A stretch of 64,000 nt of DNA from Bombyx mori (GCF_030269925.1 NC_085135.1:8556753-8620752), one strand, 5' to 3'; positions 51,121 to 63,316 are shown, numbered from the stretch's first letter. Made by a program: numbers and translations. The notes: a model not told the origin generated them from the letters alone.

Positions 51121-52722
51121 ATGGCACATGTTAAAAGTTTATTACCCCAGGAGGGTACCTCCCGCTCTGCGGGAGGAGAATCCCTCCGTGCGGTCGAGCG
51201 ATCGGCCGCACGCTGCCCCACCGTTTCTGGGGGGGGCAAACATTGCCACGACGAAGGGGGCGACGGCACGGGTCGCGTAAGGGACCGAGTTCCCACCGTG
51301 CTACTGGAGCGCTGCGACAGCCTGTTCTCGCTTCACTCGGCGCGAAGCTCCGCGAGGGGCGACGCGTCCAGTGGGAGAGAGACGCCAGTGCTGTTCGCTG
51401 ACAGCGCGCAAAAGCGGACTCGGCGGAAGCGGAAGTCGGCTCGACGGCCGGCGTCCTCCGCTCCGTCTGACTCGTCCGAGGGTGAGCCTGCCAGCGCCAA
51501 ATATATGGCGTTGGCGGAAGGGCCGGCGGCTGCTGCGGCGCCGCCCGCCACTAATTGTGACGATAGTCTTCCTCGCGGACTGGCTGCTGCCTCCTCGGCG
51601 CATTCCAGGGCCCCCTGCCGTGAGACGAAAAATAGAGAGAAAATGGGAGAGGTCGAGCGCCTTGAGCGCTCCCTAACGGAGGTGGGTCCTTCTGACCCCC
51701 TCCGAGCATGTAATATTGCGCTGCGCCGCGCCCCAAGCCCGCCCCTGCGGCCACCGCTCCCCGCCAAGAGGGTCGAGCGAAGCCGAGGGGCCGAAACGGA
51801 CGAAGGAGGCCGCGCGCCCCGCGGTCGGCTGCAGTGGTAGTGGAGCTGCTGCCGGCTGGCAAAGAAAAGGGCATCACCTACCACGAGGTGATGACCCAGG
51901 CGCGCGGCGGCGTGAATGTGGACGCCCTCGGCGTGGAGGGGGGCATCAAGGTCCGGCAGACGGCCAACGGGGCCCGTCTCATAGAGTGCCCCGGCCCGAA
52001 CACCAACGTCGCGGCCGAAAAATTGGCGGCCCGGCTGAGGGAGATCCTGCCGGACCCCGAGGTGGTGCGCATCGCGCGGCCCGTAAAAATGGCGGAGGTG
52101 AAGATTACGGGCCTCGACGAGTGCGCCACGAAGGAGGAGGTCGCCGCGGCCATCGCGTCGCAGGGCAACTGCGCCCTCGCCGACGTCAAAGTCGGGGAGC
52201 TCCGGGCGACGTGCTCCGGAACCCGGACGGCGTGGGCGCGTTGCCCGGTAGCAACGGCGAACCTCCTGGCCACTCCTCCACAGGGTCGGCCTTCGGACAG
52301 CCCAGGATGGCTGCGCGTGGGCTGGGTAGTGGCCCACGTGCAGCTACAGGATGCCAGGCCGTGGCGCTGTCTTCGGTGCTTCGGCACCGGCCACGGCCTC
52401 GCCAAGTGCCCCTCGACAGTGGACCGCAGCGACCTGTGCTTCCGCTGCGGCCAGCCGCACAAGGCACAAGGCTGCATCCTGCACGACAGCCGCGCCGCAC
52501 TGCGTCTTGTGCGACGCGGCCAAAAGGAAGGCCGACCACCGGGCCGGGGGCCCGGCGTGTAAATCCGCCCCCTCCTCTACAAAAACGAGGAGGGGCGGAA
52601 AGAAAAATAAAAAGAGGAGAGAGCCGGCTGCAATAAGGGCAGCCGGCGAGTCAGTTCCCGCCGCGGCTGCTGTCGAGCCGCAGGGCGGGACAGACGAGGG
52701 AGCGATGGACGTAGCCCCGTAA
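51121..52722 (+). pseudogene. R1 copy B ORF1, gag-like, two compensating frameshifts
   Basis: The ATG at 51121 starts MAHVKSLLPQEG. The N-terminal 230 codons are Ser/Arg/Ala-rich. Near 51800-51834 the frame shifts, continuing with VVELLPAGKEKGITYHEV, a conserved gag core, and the knuckles CLRCFGTGHGLAKC and CFRCGQPHKAQGC. Near 52455 it shifts back and continues with the third cysteine cluster (CVLCDAAKRKADH) and a basic tail ending in DVAP. The TAA overlaps the ORF2 ATG as TAATG (52720-52724). Confidence 0.75.
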
Positions 52723-55700
52723 TGGGTTGCGTCCATCGCTTCCTTCAAAGTAATTTGAACCACTCCGCCAGGGCACAGGATCTCCTCGTCCACACCATGG
52801 CGGAGTGGTCAATTGATGTTGCTGTCGCCGCGGAGCCGTACTTCGTCCCCACCGACCAGGACTGCTGGATGGGGGACGTCGACGGCTCCGTGGCCATCGT
52901 ACTAAGACAGTCCGCGGCGTTACCCCCCTTGAATATGGTGGCCAGGGGACCCGGGTACGTCACGGCTAGGATCGACGGGACCGTCGTGATCGGGGCGTAC
53001 TTTTCTCCGAACAGGAGCCTCGCCGAATTCGAACGGTTTCTGGGCGGGCTCGAGGCGCTTTTACACCGCCTCGGGTCCCGCCCTGTCATCGTCGCGGGGG
53101 ACTTCAATGCCAAGTGCACGGCTTGGGGTTCCCCCCGCACGGATGCGCGAGGCGAGGCCCTTTCGGAGTGGGCGATCGCGACCGGCCTCTGTCTCCTAAA
53201 CAGAGGCACGGTCGCGACTTGCGTGCGGTGGAACGGGGAATCTCACGTGGACGTGACGTTCGCGTCCCCGTCCGCCGTGCGCCGCACCCGCGGCTGGCGC
53301 GTACTCGAGGGGGCGGAGACGCTCTCGGACCACAGATACGTCCGATTTGAGCTCTCCGCCTCCTCCTTGTCGTCGTCGTCAGCCGCGGGCGCCCGCGGTG
53401 AGGAGGAGCTTCCGCAAGGTGCGCCCCGTTCGTTCCCCAGGTGGGCCTTGAAAAGGATGAACAAGGAGTTGCTGATGGAGGCGGCCGCTGTTGCTGCGTG
53501 GGCGCCAAAACCCGCGCGGCTCGCGGACGTGGATGCGGAGGTCGACTGGTTCCGGGGCACCATGGCAAACATTTGTGATGCCGCCATGCCCCGGGTCGGC
53601 CCCCGAGCACCACGTGGGGGTGCGTTCTGGTGGTCGCCCGAGATCGCGAGACTCCGTGAGGAGTGCGTGAGGGCGCGCCGCCGGAGCGCACGCCACCGCC
53701 GCCGCCGTCGTCGCGACGCTACGTTCGCGGAGACGGCGGCCCGGCTGCACGCTGACTGTCGTCAAAAGCAGACGGCGCTGCAGCTGGCCATCGGCGAGGC
53801 CAAGAAGCAGAGCATGAAGACTCTCCTGGAGTCGCTCGATGAAGATCCCTGGGGGCGCCCATACAAGATGGTTCGCAGGAAACTGCAGCCGTGGGCGCTC
53901 CCGGTGACCGAGCGGCTCCAGCCTCGGCAGCTGCGGGAAATAGTTTCTGCGCTTTTCCCGCCGGCAGCGGGGGGGGGGGGACTTTGAGCCCCCCCAGATG
54001 GGGCACGCCTCCGCGTCGCCCCAGCGTTCTCGCTGTCGAGGAGCCCCCTCCCCCTATCACGGGGGCGGAAATCCATGCGGCCGTGTCCAAAATGAGAGCG
54101 AAGGACACGGCCCCCGGCCCTGACGGCGTTCACGGCCGGGTCTGGAGCTTGGCCTTCGAGGCCCTAGGGGACCGGCTCGGGGGGCTTTTCGAAGCGTGCC
54201 TCGAGTCGGGACGGTTCCCGTCGAAATGGAAGACGGGCAGACTGGTCCTTCTGCGGAAGGACGGGCGCCCCGCGGACTCACCCGCGGGCTATCGCCCCAT
54301 CGTGTTGCTGGACGAAGCGGGCAAGATGCTCGAGAGAATCGTCGCGGCCCGCATCGTCCGGCACCTGACCGAGACGGGTCCCGATCTTTCGGCGGAGCAA
54401 TACGGCTTCAGGGAGGGCCGCTCGACGATCGACGCGATTCTGCGCGTGAGGGCCCTCTCCGACGAAGCCGTATCCCGGGGCGGGGTGGCGATGGCGTTAT
54501 CCTTAGATGTAAGGAACACCTTCAACACCCTGCCCTGGTCAGTGATCGCGGGGGCGCTGGAGTATCACGGCGTCCCCGCATACCTCCGCCGACTGATCGG
54601 CTCCTACCTCGAGGGCAGGTCGATCCAGTGCATCGGACACGGTGGTGCGATGTACCGCTTCGTCGTCGAGCGCGGTGTTCCACAGGGGTCTGTCCTGGGC
54701 CCCCTGCTGTGGAACATCGGCTACGACTGGGTCCTGCGGGGCGTCATACGGGGTCCTCTCCCCGGGCTGAGCGTAATTTGTTACGCGGACGACACGTTGG
54801 TCGTGGCTCCGGGGAGGGACTACCGGGAGTCTGCCCGTCTGGCGTGCGCAGGCGTGGCACACGTCGTCACTAGGATCCGACGGTTGGGGCTCGAGGTGGC
54901 GCTCGACAAAACCCAGGCCCTGTTATTTCACGGGCCGGGACGAGCGCCGCCTCTGGGTGCCCACCTCGTGATCGGAGGCGTCCGCGTCGGGGTCGGGGTG
55001 ACCGGTCTTCGGTACCTCGGCCTCGAACTGGATGGTCGGTGGAACTTCCGCGCTCACTTTGAGAAGTTGGGTCCTCGACTGATGGCGACGGCCGGCTCTC
55101 TGAGCCGGCTGCTTCCAAACGTCGGGGGTCCCGATCAGGTGGCGCGCCGCCTCTACATGGGGGTGGTGCGGTCGATGGCACTATATGGGGCTCCCGTATG
55201 GTGCCACGCCCTGACCCGCAAGAACATCGCGGCGCTGCGACGTCCGCAGCGCGCGATCGCGGTCAGGGCGATCCGAGAATATCGCACCGTCTCCTTCGAG
55301 GCGACGTGCTTGCTCGCCGGGGCGCCACCCTGGGACCTGGAGGCGGAGGCGCTCTCTGCCGATTACAGGTGGCGTAGCGACCTCCGCTCTAGGGGGGGAA
55401 GGGCGCCCCGGCGAAGGAGTAGTTCGAGCGCGGAGGCTCCAATCTCGGCGGTCCGTGCTGGAGGCGTGGTCTCGCCGCTTGGCGGACCCGTCGGCCGGCC
55501 TCCGTACCGTCGAGGCGGTCCGCCCGGTTCTCGCGGACTGGGTGGGCCGCGACCGCGGATGCCTCACCTTCCGGCTGACGCAAATGTTGACCGGCCATGG
55601 TTGTTTTGGCCGGTACCTTTTCAAAATAGCCGGAAGGGAACCGACGGCGCAGTGCCACCACTGCGCGGACCGCGACGAGGAAGACACAGCGGAACATACA

Positions 55701-55800
55701 TTGGCGCGTTGCTCTGGATTTGACGAGCAGCGCGCCGCCCTCGTCGCGATCATTGGAGAGGACCTCTCGCTGCCGCGCGTCGTGGCTACGATGCTCCAAA
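52722..55800 (+). pseudogene. R1 copy B ORF2, frameshifted and truncated
   Basis: Begins MGCVHRFLQSNLNHS at 52722. Endonuclease motifs are VAAEPYFVP, AGDFNAKCTAWGSP and LSDHRYVRF. At a run of 12 G (53969-53980) the frame shifts. The reverse transcriptase continues with GPDGVHGRVW, EQYGFREGRSTID, GVPQGSVLGPLLWN and the catalytic CYADDTLVV. A second shift at a run of 7 G (55392-55398) precedes the C-terminal CHHCADRDEEDTAEHTLARC. Coding ends at VVATML, where the Jockey copy begins. The last 50 or so residues present in copy A are absent on the far side of the insertion. Confidence 0.85.
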
Positions 55801-56340
55801 TGTTTAGGCGATCACGCCACGGCCCTATGCACTCGCGATCAAAAAACCGCGACGGAACCGCCTAGCTGCGTCCTGTGTCGAACACAGGGTCACCCCGCAA
55901 ATTACCGCGGATGCCCCCGAGCCCCGAAAATAAATCACCGCGTCGCCCGCCAAAACCGCCTCCGAGGTTCCGGCCCAGACATCAAAGCCTCGGCACCCTC
56001 TGCGTCGCAGGCTAAGCCAGCGTTCGTTCCGGCGGCGGTGCCCAGTGTCTCGGCCTGGGCGAAACCGTTGCCGTACACGAACACGGCTTCAACTCCCTCC
56101 TCCGCGATTCGTCCCGCCCCCGCGACTCGTCCCTCTCCCGCGACTTGCCCTCCGACCTCGTCCGAAAATCTCGCTTTAGCGATCGACTTCTTTCAGTCGA
56201 TCAACTTTGAGCGCGTTAACGCTTTGGGCGACGCCATTCGCGCTGCCTCCACTGCACAACACTTTATCGCCGTTGTGCAGGAATACGCCGACGTATACGC
56301 GTCATTAAATACGTACGTCCTCCCCTCACTCCGCCGGTAA
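55801..56340 (+). pseudogene. Jockey copy B ORF1, C-terminal remnant
   Basis: Encodes from KCLGDHATALC to the end of ORF1, with the third knuckle CVLCRTQGHPANYRGC intact. The frame is joined upstream to unrelated R1 sequence, so no proper start exists. Confidence 0.85.
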
Positions 56341-56343
56341 TCA

Positions 56344-59226
56344 ATGGCGTATATAAGTAGAATAAAGCCCCTATCCGTGACGATAGGATTTTTTTAACGC
56401 TTACGGTCTCGCAAATCAACGTGATCAGGTGTCTGACTTTTTGCGTGACCATCAAATTGATATCTTTTTAGTGCAGGAGACCCTACTTAAGCCCGCGCGC
56501 CGTGACCCTAAAATCGCGAACTATAACATTGTCAGGAACGACAGGCTCTCTGCCCGTGGTGGTGGTACCGTCATTTACTATAGAAGAGCCCTGCATTGCG
56601 TCCCGCTCGATCCTCCCGCACTCGCTAATATCGAAGCATCAGTGTGCCGAATCTCACTGACGGGACACGCGCCGATCGTTATCGCGTCCGTTTATCTTCC
56701 ACCGGATAAGATCGTTCTAAGCAGTGATATCGAGGCGCTGCTCGGTATGGGGAGCTCTGTCATTCTGGCGGGCGACCTAAATTGTAAACACATCAGGTGG
56801 AACTCACACACCACAACCCCGAATGGCAGGCGGCTTGACGCGTTAGTCGATGATCTCGCCTTCGATATCGTCGCTCCGTTAACCCCGACTCACTACCCGC
56901 TAAATATCGCGCATCGCCCGGATATACTCGACATAGCGTTATTAAAAAACGTAACTCTGCGCTTACACTCGATCGAAGTACTTTCAGAGTTAGATTCAGA
57001 CCACCGTCCCGTCGTTATGAAGCTCGGTCGCGCTCCCGATTCCGTTCCCGTCACGAGGACTGTGGTGGATTGGCACACGCTGGGCATCAGCCTGGCTGAA
57101 TCTGATCCACCATCGCTCCCGTTTAACCCGGACTCTACCCCGTCTCCTCAGGATACCGCTGAAGCCATAGACATCTTAACATCACACATCACCTCGACAT
57201 TAGATAGGTCATCGAAACAAGTTGTAGCGGAGGACTTCCTTCACCGCTTCAAATTGTCCGACGATATTAGGGAACTCCTTAGAGCTAAGAACGCCTCGAT
57301 ACGCGCCTACGACAGGTATCCTACCGCGGAAAATCGTATTCGAATGCGTGCCACCAACGCGACGTAAAATCTCACATCGCCGAAGTCCGAGATGCCAGAT
57401 GGTCTGATTTCTTAGAAGGACTCGCGCCTTCCCAAAGGTCTTACTACCGCTTAGCTCGTACTCTCAAATCGGATACGGTAGCAACTATGCCCCCCCTCGT
57501 AGGCCCCTCAGGCCGACTCGCGGCCTTTGATGATGACGAAAAAGCAGAGCTGCTGGCCGATACATTGCAAACCCAGTGCACGCCCAGCACTCAATCCGTG
57601 GACCCTGTCCGTGTAGAATTAGTAGACAGTGAGGTAGAACGCAGAGCCTCCTTGCCACCCTCGGATGCGTTACCACCCGTCACCCCGATGGAAGTTAAAG
57701 ACTTGATCAAAGACCTACGTCCTCGCAAGGCTCCCGGTTCCGACGGTATATCTAACCGCGTTATTAAACTTCTACCCGTCCAACTCATCGTGACGTTGGC
57801 ATCTATTTTCAATGCCGCTATGGCGAACTGTATCTTTCCCGCGGTGTGGAAAGAAGCGGACGTTATCGGCATATGTAAACCCGGTAAACCAAAAAATCAT
57901 CCGACGAGCTACCGCCCGATTAGCCTCCTCATGTCTCTAGGCAAGCTGTATGAGCGTCTGCTCTACTAGCGCCTCAGAGATTTCGTCTCATCCAAGGGCA
58001 TTCTCATCGATGAACAATTCGGATTCCGTACAAATCACTCATGCGTTCAACAGGTGCACCGCCTCACGGAGCACATTCTTGTGGGGCTTAATCGACCAAA
58101 ACCGTTATACACGGGAGCTCTCTTCTTCGACGTCGCAAAAGCGTTCGACAAAGTCTGGCACAATGGTTTGATTTTCAAACTATTCAACATGGGCGTGCCG
58201 GATAGTCTCGTGCTCATCATACGGGACTTCTTGTCGAACCGCTCTTTTCGATATCGAGTCGAGGGAACCCGCTCCTCCCCACGACCTTTCACAGCTGGAG
58301 TCCCGCAAGGCTCTGTCCTCTCACCCCTCCTATTTAGCTTATTCGTCAACGATATTCCCCGGTCGCCGCCGACCCATTTAGCTTTATTCGCCGACGACAC
58401 GACTGTTTACTATTCTAGTAGAAATAAGTCCCTAATCGCGAAGAAGCTTCAGAGCGCAGCCCTAGCCCTAGGACAGTGGTTCCGAAAATGGCGCATAGAC
58501 ATCAACCCAGCGAAAAGTACTGCGGTGCTATTTCAGAGGGGAAGCTCCACACGGATTTCCTCCCGGATTAGGAGGAGGATTCTCACACCCCCGATTACTC
58601 TCTTTAGACAACCCATACCCTGGGCCAGGAAGGTCAAGTACCTGGGCGTTACCCTGGATGCATCGATGACATTCCGCCCGCATATAAAATCAGTCCGTGA
58701 CCGTGCCGCGTTTATTCTCGGTAGACTCTACCCCATGATCTGTAAGCGGAGTAAAATGTCCCTTCGGAACAAGGTGACACTTTACAAAACTTGCATAAGG
58801 CCCGTCATGACTTACGCGAGTGTGGTGTTCGCTCACGCGGCCCGCACACACATAGACACCCTCCAATCCCTACAATCCCGCTTTTGCAGGTTAGCTGTCG
58901 GGGCTCCGTGGTTCGTGAGGAACGTTGACCTACACGACGACCTGGGCCTCGAATCAATTCGGAAATACATGAAGTCAGCGTCGGAACGATACTTCGATAA
59001 GGCTATGCGTCATGATAATCGCCTTATCGTTGCCGCCGCTGACTACTCCCCGAATCCTGATCATGCAGGAGCCAGTCACCGTCGACGCCCTAGACACGTC
59101 CTTACGGATCCATCAGATCCAATAACCTTTGCATTAGATGCCTTCAGCTCTAATACTAGGGGCAGGCTTAGGGACCCCGGTAAACGTACTCGTCGAACTC
59201 GACAAAGAGGTCGACGTGCAACCTAA
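56344..59226 (+). pseudogene. Jockey copy B ORF2, disrupted
   Basis: Same gene as 13015-15897, with three lesions. A T run of seven instead of six at 56389-56395 shifts the frame soon after the start. A one-base loss near 57352 shifts it back and leaves a stop at 57365-57367 in the intervening phase. A nonsense change (AAG to TAG, 57967-57969) interrupts the reverse transcriptase. The endonuclease (SDHRPV) and catalytic FADD segments are otherwise preserved. Confidence 0.9.
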
Positions 59227-59479
59227 CCCATGCATCAGCCCGCTGAGTTTCTCGCCGGATCTTCTCAGCGGGTCGCGATTCCCATCCGGTAGTAGATTCA
59301 TTCGCGAAACAATTGCTCTTGAGTTGTTTGTTAGGTCTCCTTCGGAGGCGCTCGGGCAGTTGTTAGCAAATCCCACCCCTCTTGGCTGAGCCTTTGCTCG
59401 CCCACCTGTCCTGGTGAAACTGGAAAGGCCTTCGGGCCACCAGTAAACTTTCAATCATAAAAAAAAAAAAAAAAAAAAA

Positions 59480-60019
59480 CGCCCGTACGTCCCGGCCTCC
59501 CCCCGGTGAAGGTCAAGGGGCGACCTGAGGGGGTGAGGCCGCGCGGCGCGCTACCAGCACTCTAGCGCGCTGCCGTGGAGTGAATAGAGCGACCGGTCGA
59601 CGGTGTATCGCGTCCCGACCCGTCAGGCTGGTTCTGGTCCAGCGGGGTATTCCGGGACACCAGCGGCACCGTCTGGGCGGCCCGACGGGCTGCCGTACCG
59701 AGACGGCCGACGTTTCAGAGCCTTCGATTCGCCTCAAAGGCTCCGTCGGCTGGGCGTCCTTGGGGTGAGCCGCACCGTCTGGTTGTAGTGTTGACCGCGG
59801 TAGCCCCCCTACCTCATCCGGGTTCTGACCTCGGAGGGGATCGGACGTCGGGTGTAAGAGTGCAGGAGAGTCGTTTAGTGGGTGGGTCCTAAAATCCTTG
59901 GGCCCGCGGTCTGCTCACAACACCATGCAGATCGTTGAGTCTCACATACCCCGCGCGCCCCATTTGCGCGGGGACCTCGTAGGAGGTTCGGCCCTCTACC
60001 CGAAAAAAAAAAAAAAAAA
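59480..60019 (+). other. R1 copy B 3' UTR and poly(A)
   Basis: GC-rich tail sharing CCAGCGGGGTATTCCG with the 3' UTR of copy A, ending in about 17 A directly before the target duplication. No real gene; frames across it are chance. Confidence 0.75.
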
Positions 60020-60034
60020 GGTATAATTACCCAT

Positions 60035-60330
60035 TACCCGACTAATTATAAATATCGTTAGAAAGCTTGGCATTTCAATTAAACGCCTTAAAAAAAACCT
60101 TGCGTGCTACCAATATAAAAGAAAAAAATATCGCTTCTCAAGATGAATAAACGTCCTGCAAATCGATTAACTCGCACTCAGAGCTCCGCACGTTTCACCG
60201 TGAACAGCGTACACTCGATGCGAGTCATTCGATTCCATTTTTGAAACTCGCACTAAGCCTACTGGTGACGGCTCGATGCCCGCAGCGGTGACACCCCGGC
60301 GCCGGCTGCTGTCCTCTGTTTCCTAATGCG
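60035..60330. other. Intergenic DNA
   Basis: No gene seen. The 13-mer ACTCGCACTAAGC (60247-60259) also occurs left of the R1 element at 50251-50263. Confidence 0.45.
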
Positions 60331-61742
60331 TTTTTTTTTTCCCTTACTGACTAACTACAGGCTAACTAAAACTAAACTACACTACTATTTCTAACAACAA
60401 CAACAACAGGACAACAGTCAGCGGATACGAGGGGCCCGCCACCGGCCCCATGCCGCGGCCCCGCCTCTACAAATCAGAGGGGGGAGCCGCGGCACTAGTA
60501 AGGCGCTCACCCGCTCCGGGCTCCCCAGAAGGGGAAGTCCGTCACGGGGAGGAGCCGACTTAAAATACTCCCCAAACGGGGGAGTGGTCCACCCTCGGGG
60601 GTGGAAAATGGGTCCCCATAAGGGGGCACCCCAACAATGTGGGGGGAAGTGACGAGTGTGGACAGCTCAGTCCCATGGGGGCACTCATTATGAGCACTCC
60701 CATATCACTCTGGTTAAGCCGACTATCTTACCATAGCCGGGGGTTCCAGTAGCTCCCTTGGTAGCGCCCGACCATCAGGTGGTCTGGCGTGCAAGGCAGC
60801 TAAATTGTGGAGATGCTCGTGGGGTCCACCGTCAGCCCGCTTGTAAAGATTACGAGCTAGCCTCCGGATGAACTCCTCGAGCGACTCCACATCTAGATCC
60901 CGGGCGATTACGTCATTTCTGACGTAACGCCCTGCTCCGACTATCGTGCGAAGAGCCAGATTTTGCTGGACCTGTAACCTCGCCCGCATACCCTGCGGGA
61001 TGAGATGATACCAGGCCGCAGCTGCGTACGTGATACGAGAACGGACATACGTCTTATAAATGCCGAGCTTAGTCCTGACCGGCAACCTGGAAGCCAACAC
61101 CGGCCGGAGGAGGAATCTCGCATAGCGAGCGGCCGCCAACGCCGACATGGCGTGGGCGGTCATCCTCAAACTCCGGTCGATATCGACCCCCAAGTACCGG
61201 ACGCTGGATCTAAATTCGACATTAGCGCCACGGAGACTGGGCTGTCCCGGGACGACTGTTGTGCGGACCGGACCGAAGAGCATAGCCGCAGTCTTTCCCA
61301 CGTTTACCGCGACCCTCCATCGGTCCAGCCACTGGGGCAGTAAGTCCAAAAGCATCTGCATCCTCGAAATGGCCGCAGAGGGGACGTTGGATGACGAGAA
61401 GTAGGCGCTGTCGTCGGCAAACAGCGCCAACTTCACGTCTACTTCCCACGCTTGAAGGTTTCCCTCGAGCGTGAGAATGTCGTTGGTATAGAGAGCGTAG
61501 AGGAATGGTGCCAGGACGCTTCCCTGAGGAACTCCGGCCGTGACTGGGCGCACCGACGACTTGGCGCCCTCGACCGCGACAAAGAAGGATCTTCCCTCCA
61601 GGTACGACCCCAGCAGTCGCACGTAGGCGTGCTGGAGGTCCGTGTTCTGCACCAGCTTGTGGATCAGTCCCGCATGCCAGACACGGTCGAAGGCCTTCTC
61701 GATATCGAGAAAGACTGCGGCCGTGTACTGGTAACTGCACAC
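60331..61742 (-). mobile_element. 5'-truncated Jockey-like LINE
   Basis: Minus-strand fragment with its A tail appearing as ten T at 60331-60340, a GC-rich 3' UTR (to about 60722) and the last 339 codons of an ORF2. It differs clearly from the two Jockey copies in the window, so it is a third lineage. The left edge of coding at 61742 is an abrupt break into AT-rich DNA. No target duplication found. Confidence 0.75.
60723..61742 (-). pseudogene. Jockey-like LINE ORF2, C-terminal part
   Basis: A reverse transcriptase fragment open throughout: FLDIEKAFDRVWHAGL at its start, AGVPQGSVLAPFLY, the catalytic FADDSAYF and the thumb-like SVRYLGVDIDRSLRM. The endonuclease and the first reverse transcriptase motifs are missing because of 5' truncation. 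Confidence 0.85.
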
Positions 61743-62388
61743 ACTAAATTATAACAGTATTACACGAATTGTCGACTTGAACAGTTCTCTTTTATTTCAC
61801 CTACAACACTCCAATACATGGCGACCCTTAGCCAGCAGTTAAAATTTTGCAACATACATAAATTACGAGAGTAGCTAAATAAAATATGAAGAAATATAAT
61901 TATGAAGAATATTATGAAGAATAGAAGTTTGTAAAACGAGAAGAGGAAAGAAGATTTTCAAATAACCGAAAATGAAAAAAAAGAAGAAAAAAAAAAACCC
62001 TCACAGAAGATTGATTTGGATGAAGCGATGAGAACAATAGAAGAAGACAGAAAAGGGTGTTGCTGCTGGGAGCCGGGAGAATGCTAAAGCCTTATGATGA
62101 GAGGATATGCAGGGCGCCGGGAGATAAATTGTACGGGTCCGAGATGGAGCAGCTAGGAGTCAGCTCGAGTCCAATGCTGAGGAGTTCATTCACCCATGCT
62201 ACGTAAGACGTCATGGCCTACATATACGTTGACAGTAAATAGGTGCTTACTGCAATGTAAGTTTTTGCTTTGATATTGTAATTTTTTTTTTCATTATTTT
62301 AATGTTCTCTATTACGAGTATATGTTGTTATTATTTAGTTCATGCGGAATTTCTTTATGTTTAGTTTACGGAAATGATGTCACGATAA

Positions 62389-62935
62389 TTGCGAGATTTT
62401 CATGCTAATTTAAAATATTTAAGAGAATATGTAGTAAAACTTGGTCCAAATAGGCGTACAGAAGATTTAGGTTTTAAGAAACTAGAGGAAGCTCAAAAAG
62501 AATATAGTAAATTGGAGTGTATTTTGACTCAACCGAATCAAGAAATTCAAGATCAGAAATTAGATTATAATCGTAACTATAATTGTTATGAAAATAGTAA
62601 AGGTCAAAGAACTTCACATATCGTAAATCGAGGTAAACACTCAGGCGATCAACGCCAGCGTCAGCATTTTCGCGGACGGCCGATGAATAATCAGCGTGTA
62701 CAGCATAATACGCAAGAGTCCAATGTCCACGACAACTTGCGCAACGATAACGCAAATAATTATGACAACTTAGAGTTTTTTCGTACCTAAACAGTGCACT
62801 CATTCGATTTTTAGTTATAGTAATTTTTGTGTAATTAAGTGTCAACTTAAAAATAGTAATATCGATCTTAATTTATTAATCGATAGTGCAGCTAGTTTAG
62901 TAGAATTTATTGAATTTAGTACAACATGATAAGAT
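62389..62935 (+). pseudogene. Gypsy gag-protease remnant
   Basis: An open frame (62389-62790, no ATG at its start) encodes a basic, Asn/Gln-rich protein (EEAQKEYSKLECIL, RGKHSGDQRQRQHFRGRP) like a gag C-terminus. It is followed after its stop by another phase reading NIDLNLLIDSAASLVEF, in which LLIDSAAS resembles a retroviral-type protease active site. Stops follow soon after. Confidence 0.5.
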
Positions 62936-63012
62936 AATTATAGAAGAAATTAGTTCTAATTTAGAGTCTATGGGGTATATTTATTTAAATATTATAAATA
63001 ATCATGTGAATT

Positions 63013-63316
63013 TTGCACAACGCAGCTGCAGATGCATTGAGCCGGATACCTTTTACATCCAACAGCTTAAAGGAAATGCAACAGCATGTAGTATCGTTCA
63101 TGACAAGAGTACAAGCTCGTAGGTTATGTATTGACTGTGACAATAACAACATGACTACGGAGGTATCCTCTACTCCAAGGCCTGATCAACCTAAAGTAGT
63201 GGAAATCCTCAAACGACCAATTGACGGCGTTGAATTGATGCTATTTTGTAATAAAAATACATTAAAAGAGATAGAAAAAATCAAGCTTTTTACTAGTGAT
63301 AATGGTAATTGCAAAT
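63013..63316 (+). pseudogene. Gypsy RNase H end and connecting region
   Basis: Starts NAAADALSRIPF, the familiar end of RNase H in Gypsy elements, and runs about 100 codons through a linker (VVEILKRPIDGVELMLF) until the transposon at 63317. No integrase is present. Confidence 0.6.

Larger units (their letters stand above)
55801..59479 (+). mobile_element. Jockey-clade LINE, copy B, 5'-truncated
   Basis: Nearly identical to the 3' 3.7 kb of copy A, starting at the equivalent of position 12472 (inside the second zinc knuckle of ORF1) and ending in 20 or so A. No target duplication is visible, and host ORF2 sequence is missing at the junction, so insertion probably came with a target deletion. 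Confidence 0.92.
50267..60034 (+). mobile_element. R1-clade LINE, copy B, interrupted by a Jockey LINE
   Basis: GGTATAATTACCCAT lies at 50267-50281 and 60020-60034, a 15-bp target duplication that defines the element as 50282-60019 with a terminal run of A. Inside are a 5' leader, ORF1, ORF2 and 3' UTR in order, with a foreign 3.7-kb Jockey copy at 55801-59479. It is related to copy A at 16.7-21.8 kb, though clearly diverged. Confidence 0.92.
61743..63316 (+). mobile_element. Internally deleted Ty3/Gypsy remnant
   Basis: AT-rich sequence in which TGGCGACCCTTAGCC near 61819 could be a primer site (its first eight bases match a tRNA-Arg-type site). It contains a gag-like frame, a protease remnant and a fragment from the end of RNase H onward. 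The stretch between protease and RNase H is absent, so most of the reverse transcriptase was deleted. Position 63317 begins the inverted-repeat transposon. Confidence 0.55.

Noticed and set aside
51333..52337. 334-codon minus-strand frame
   Set aside because: Antisense shadow of R1 copy B ORF1 in GC-rich sequence.
50251..60259. ACTCGCACTAAGC at 50251 and 60247 as a target duplication of a larger insertion
   Set aside because: The real 15-bp duplication of the R1 element lies between them, and no element end is visible at either 13-mer.
62474..62845. 123-codon minus-strand frame
   Set aside because: Antisense to the Gypsy gag-like frame; no recognisable domain.
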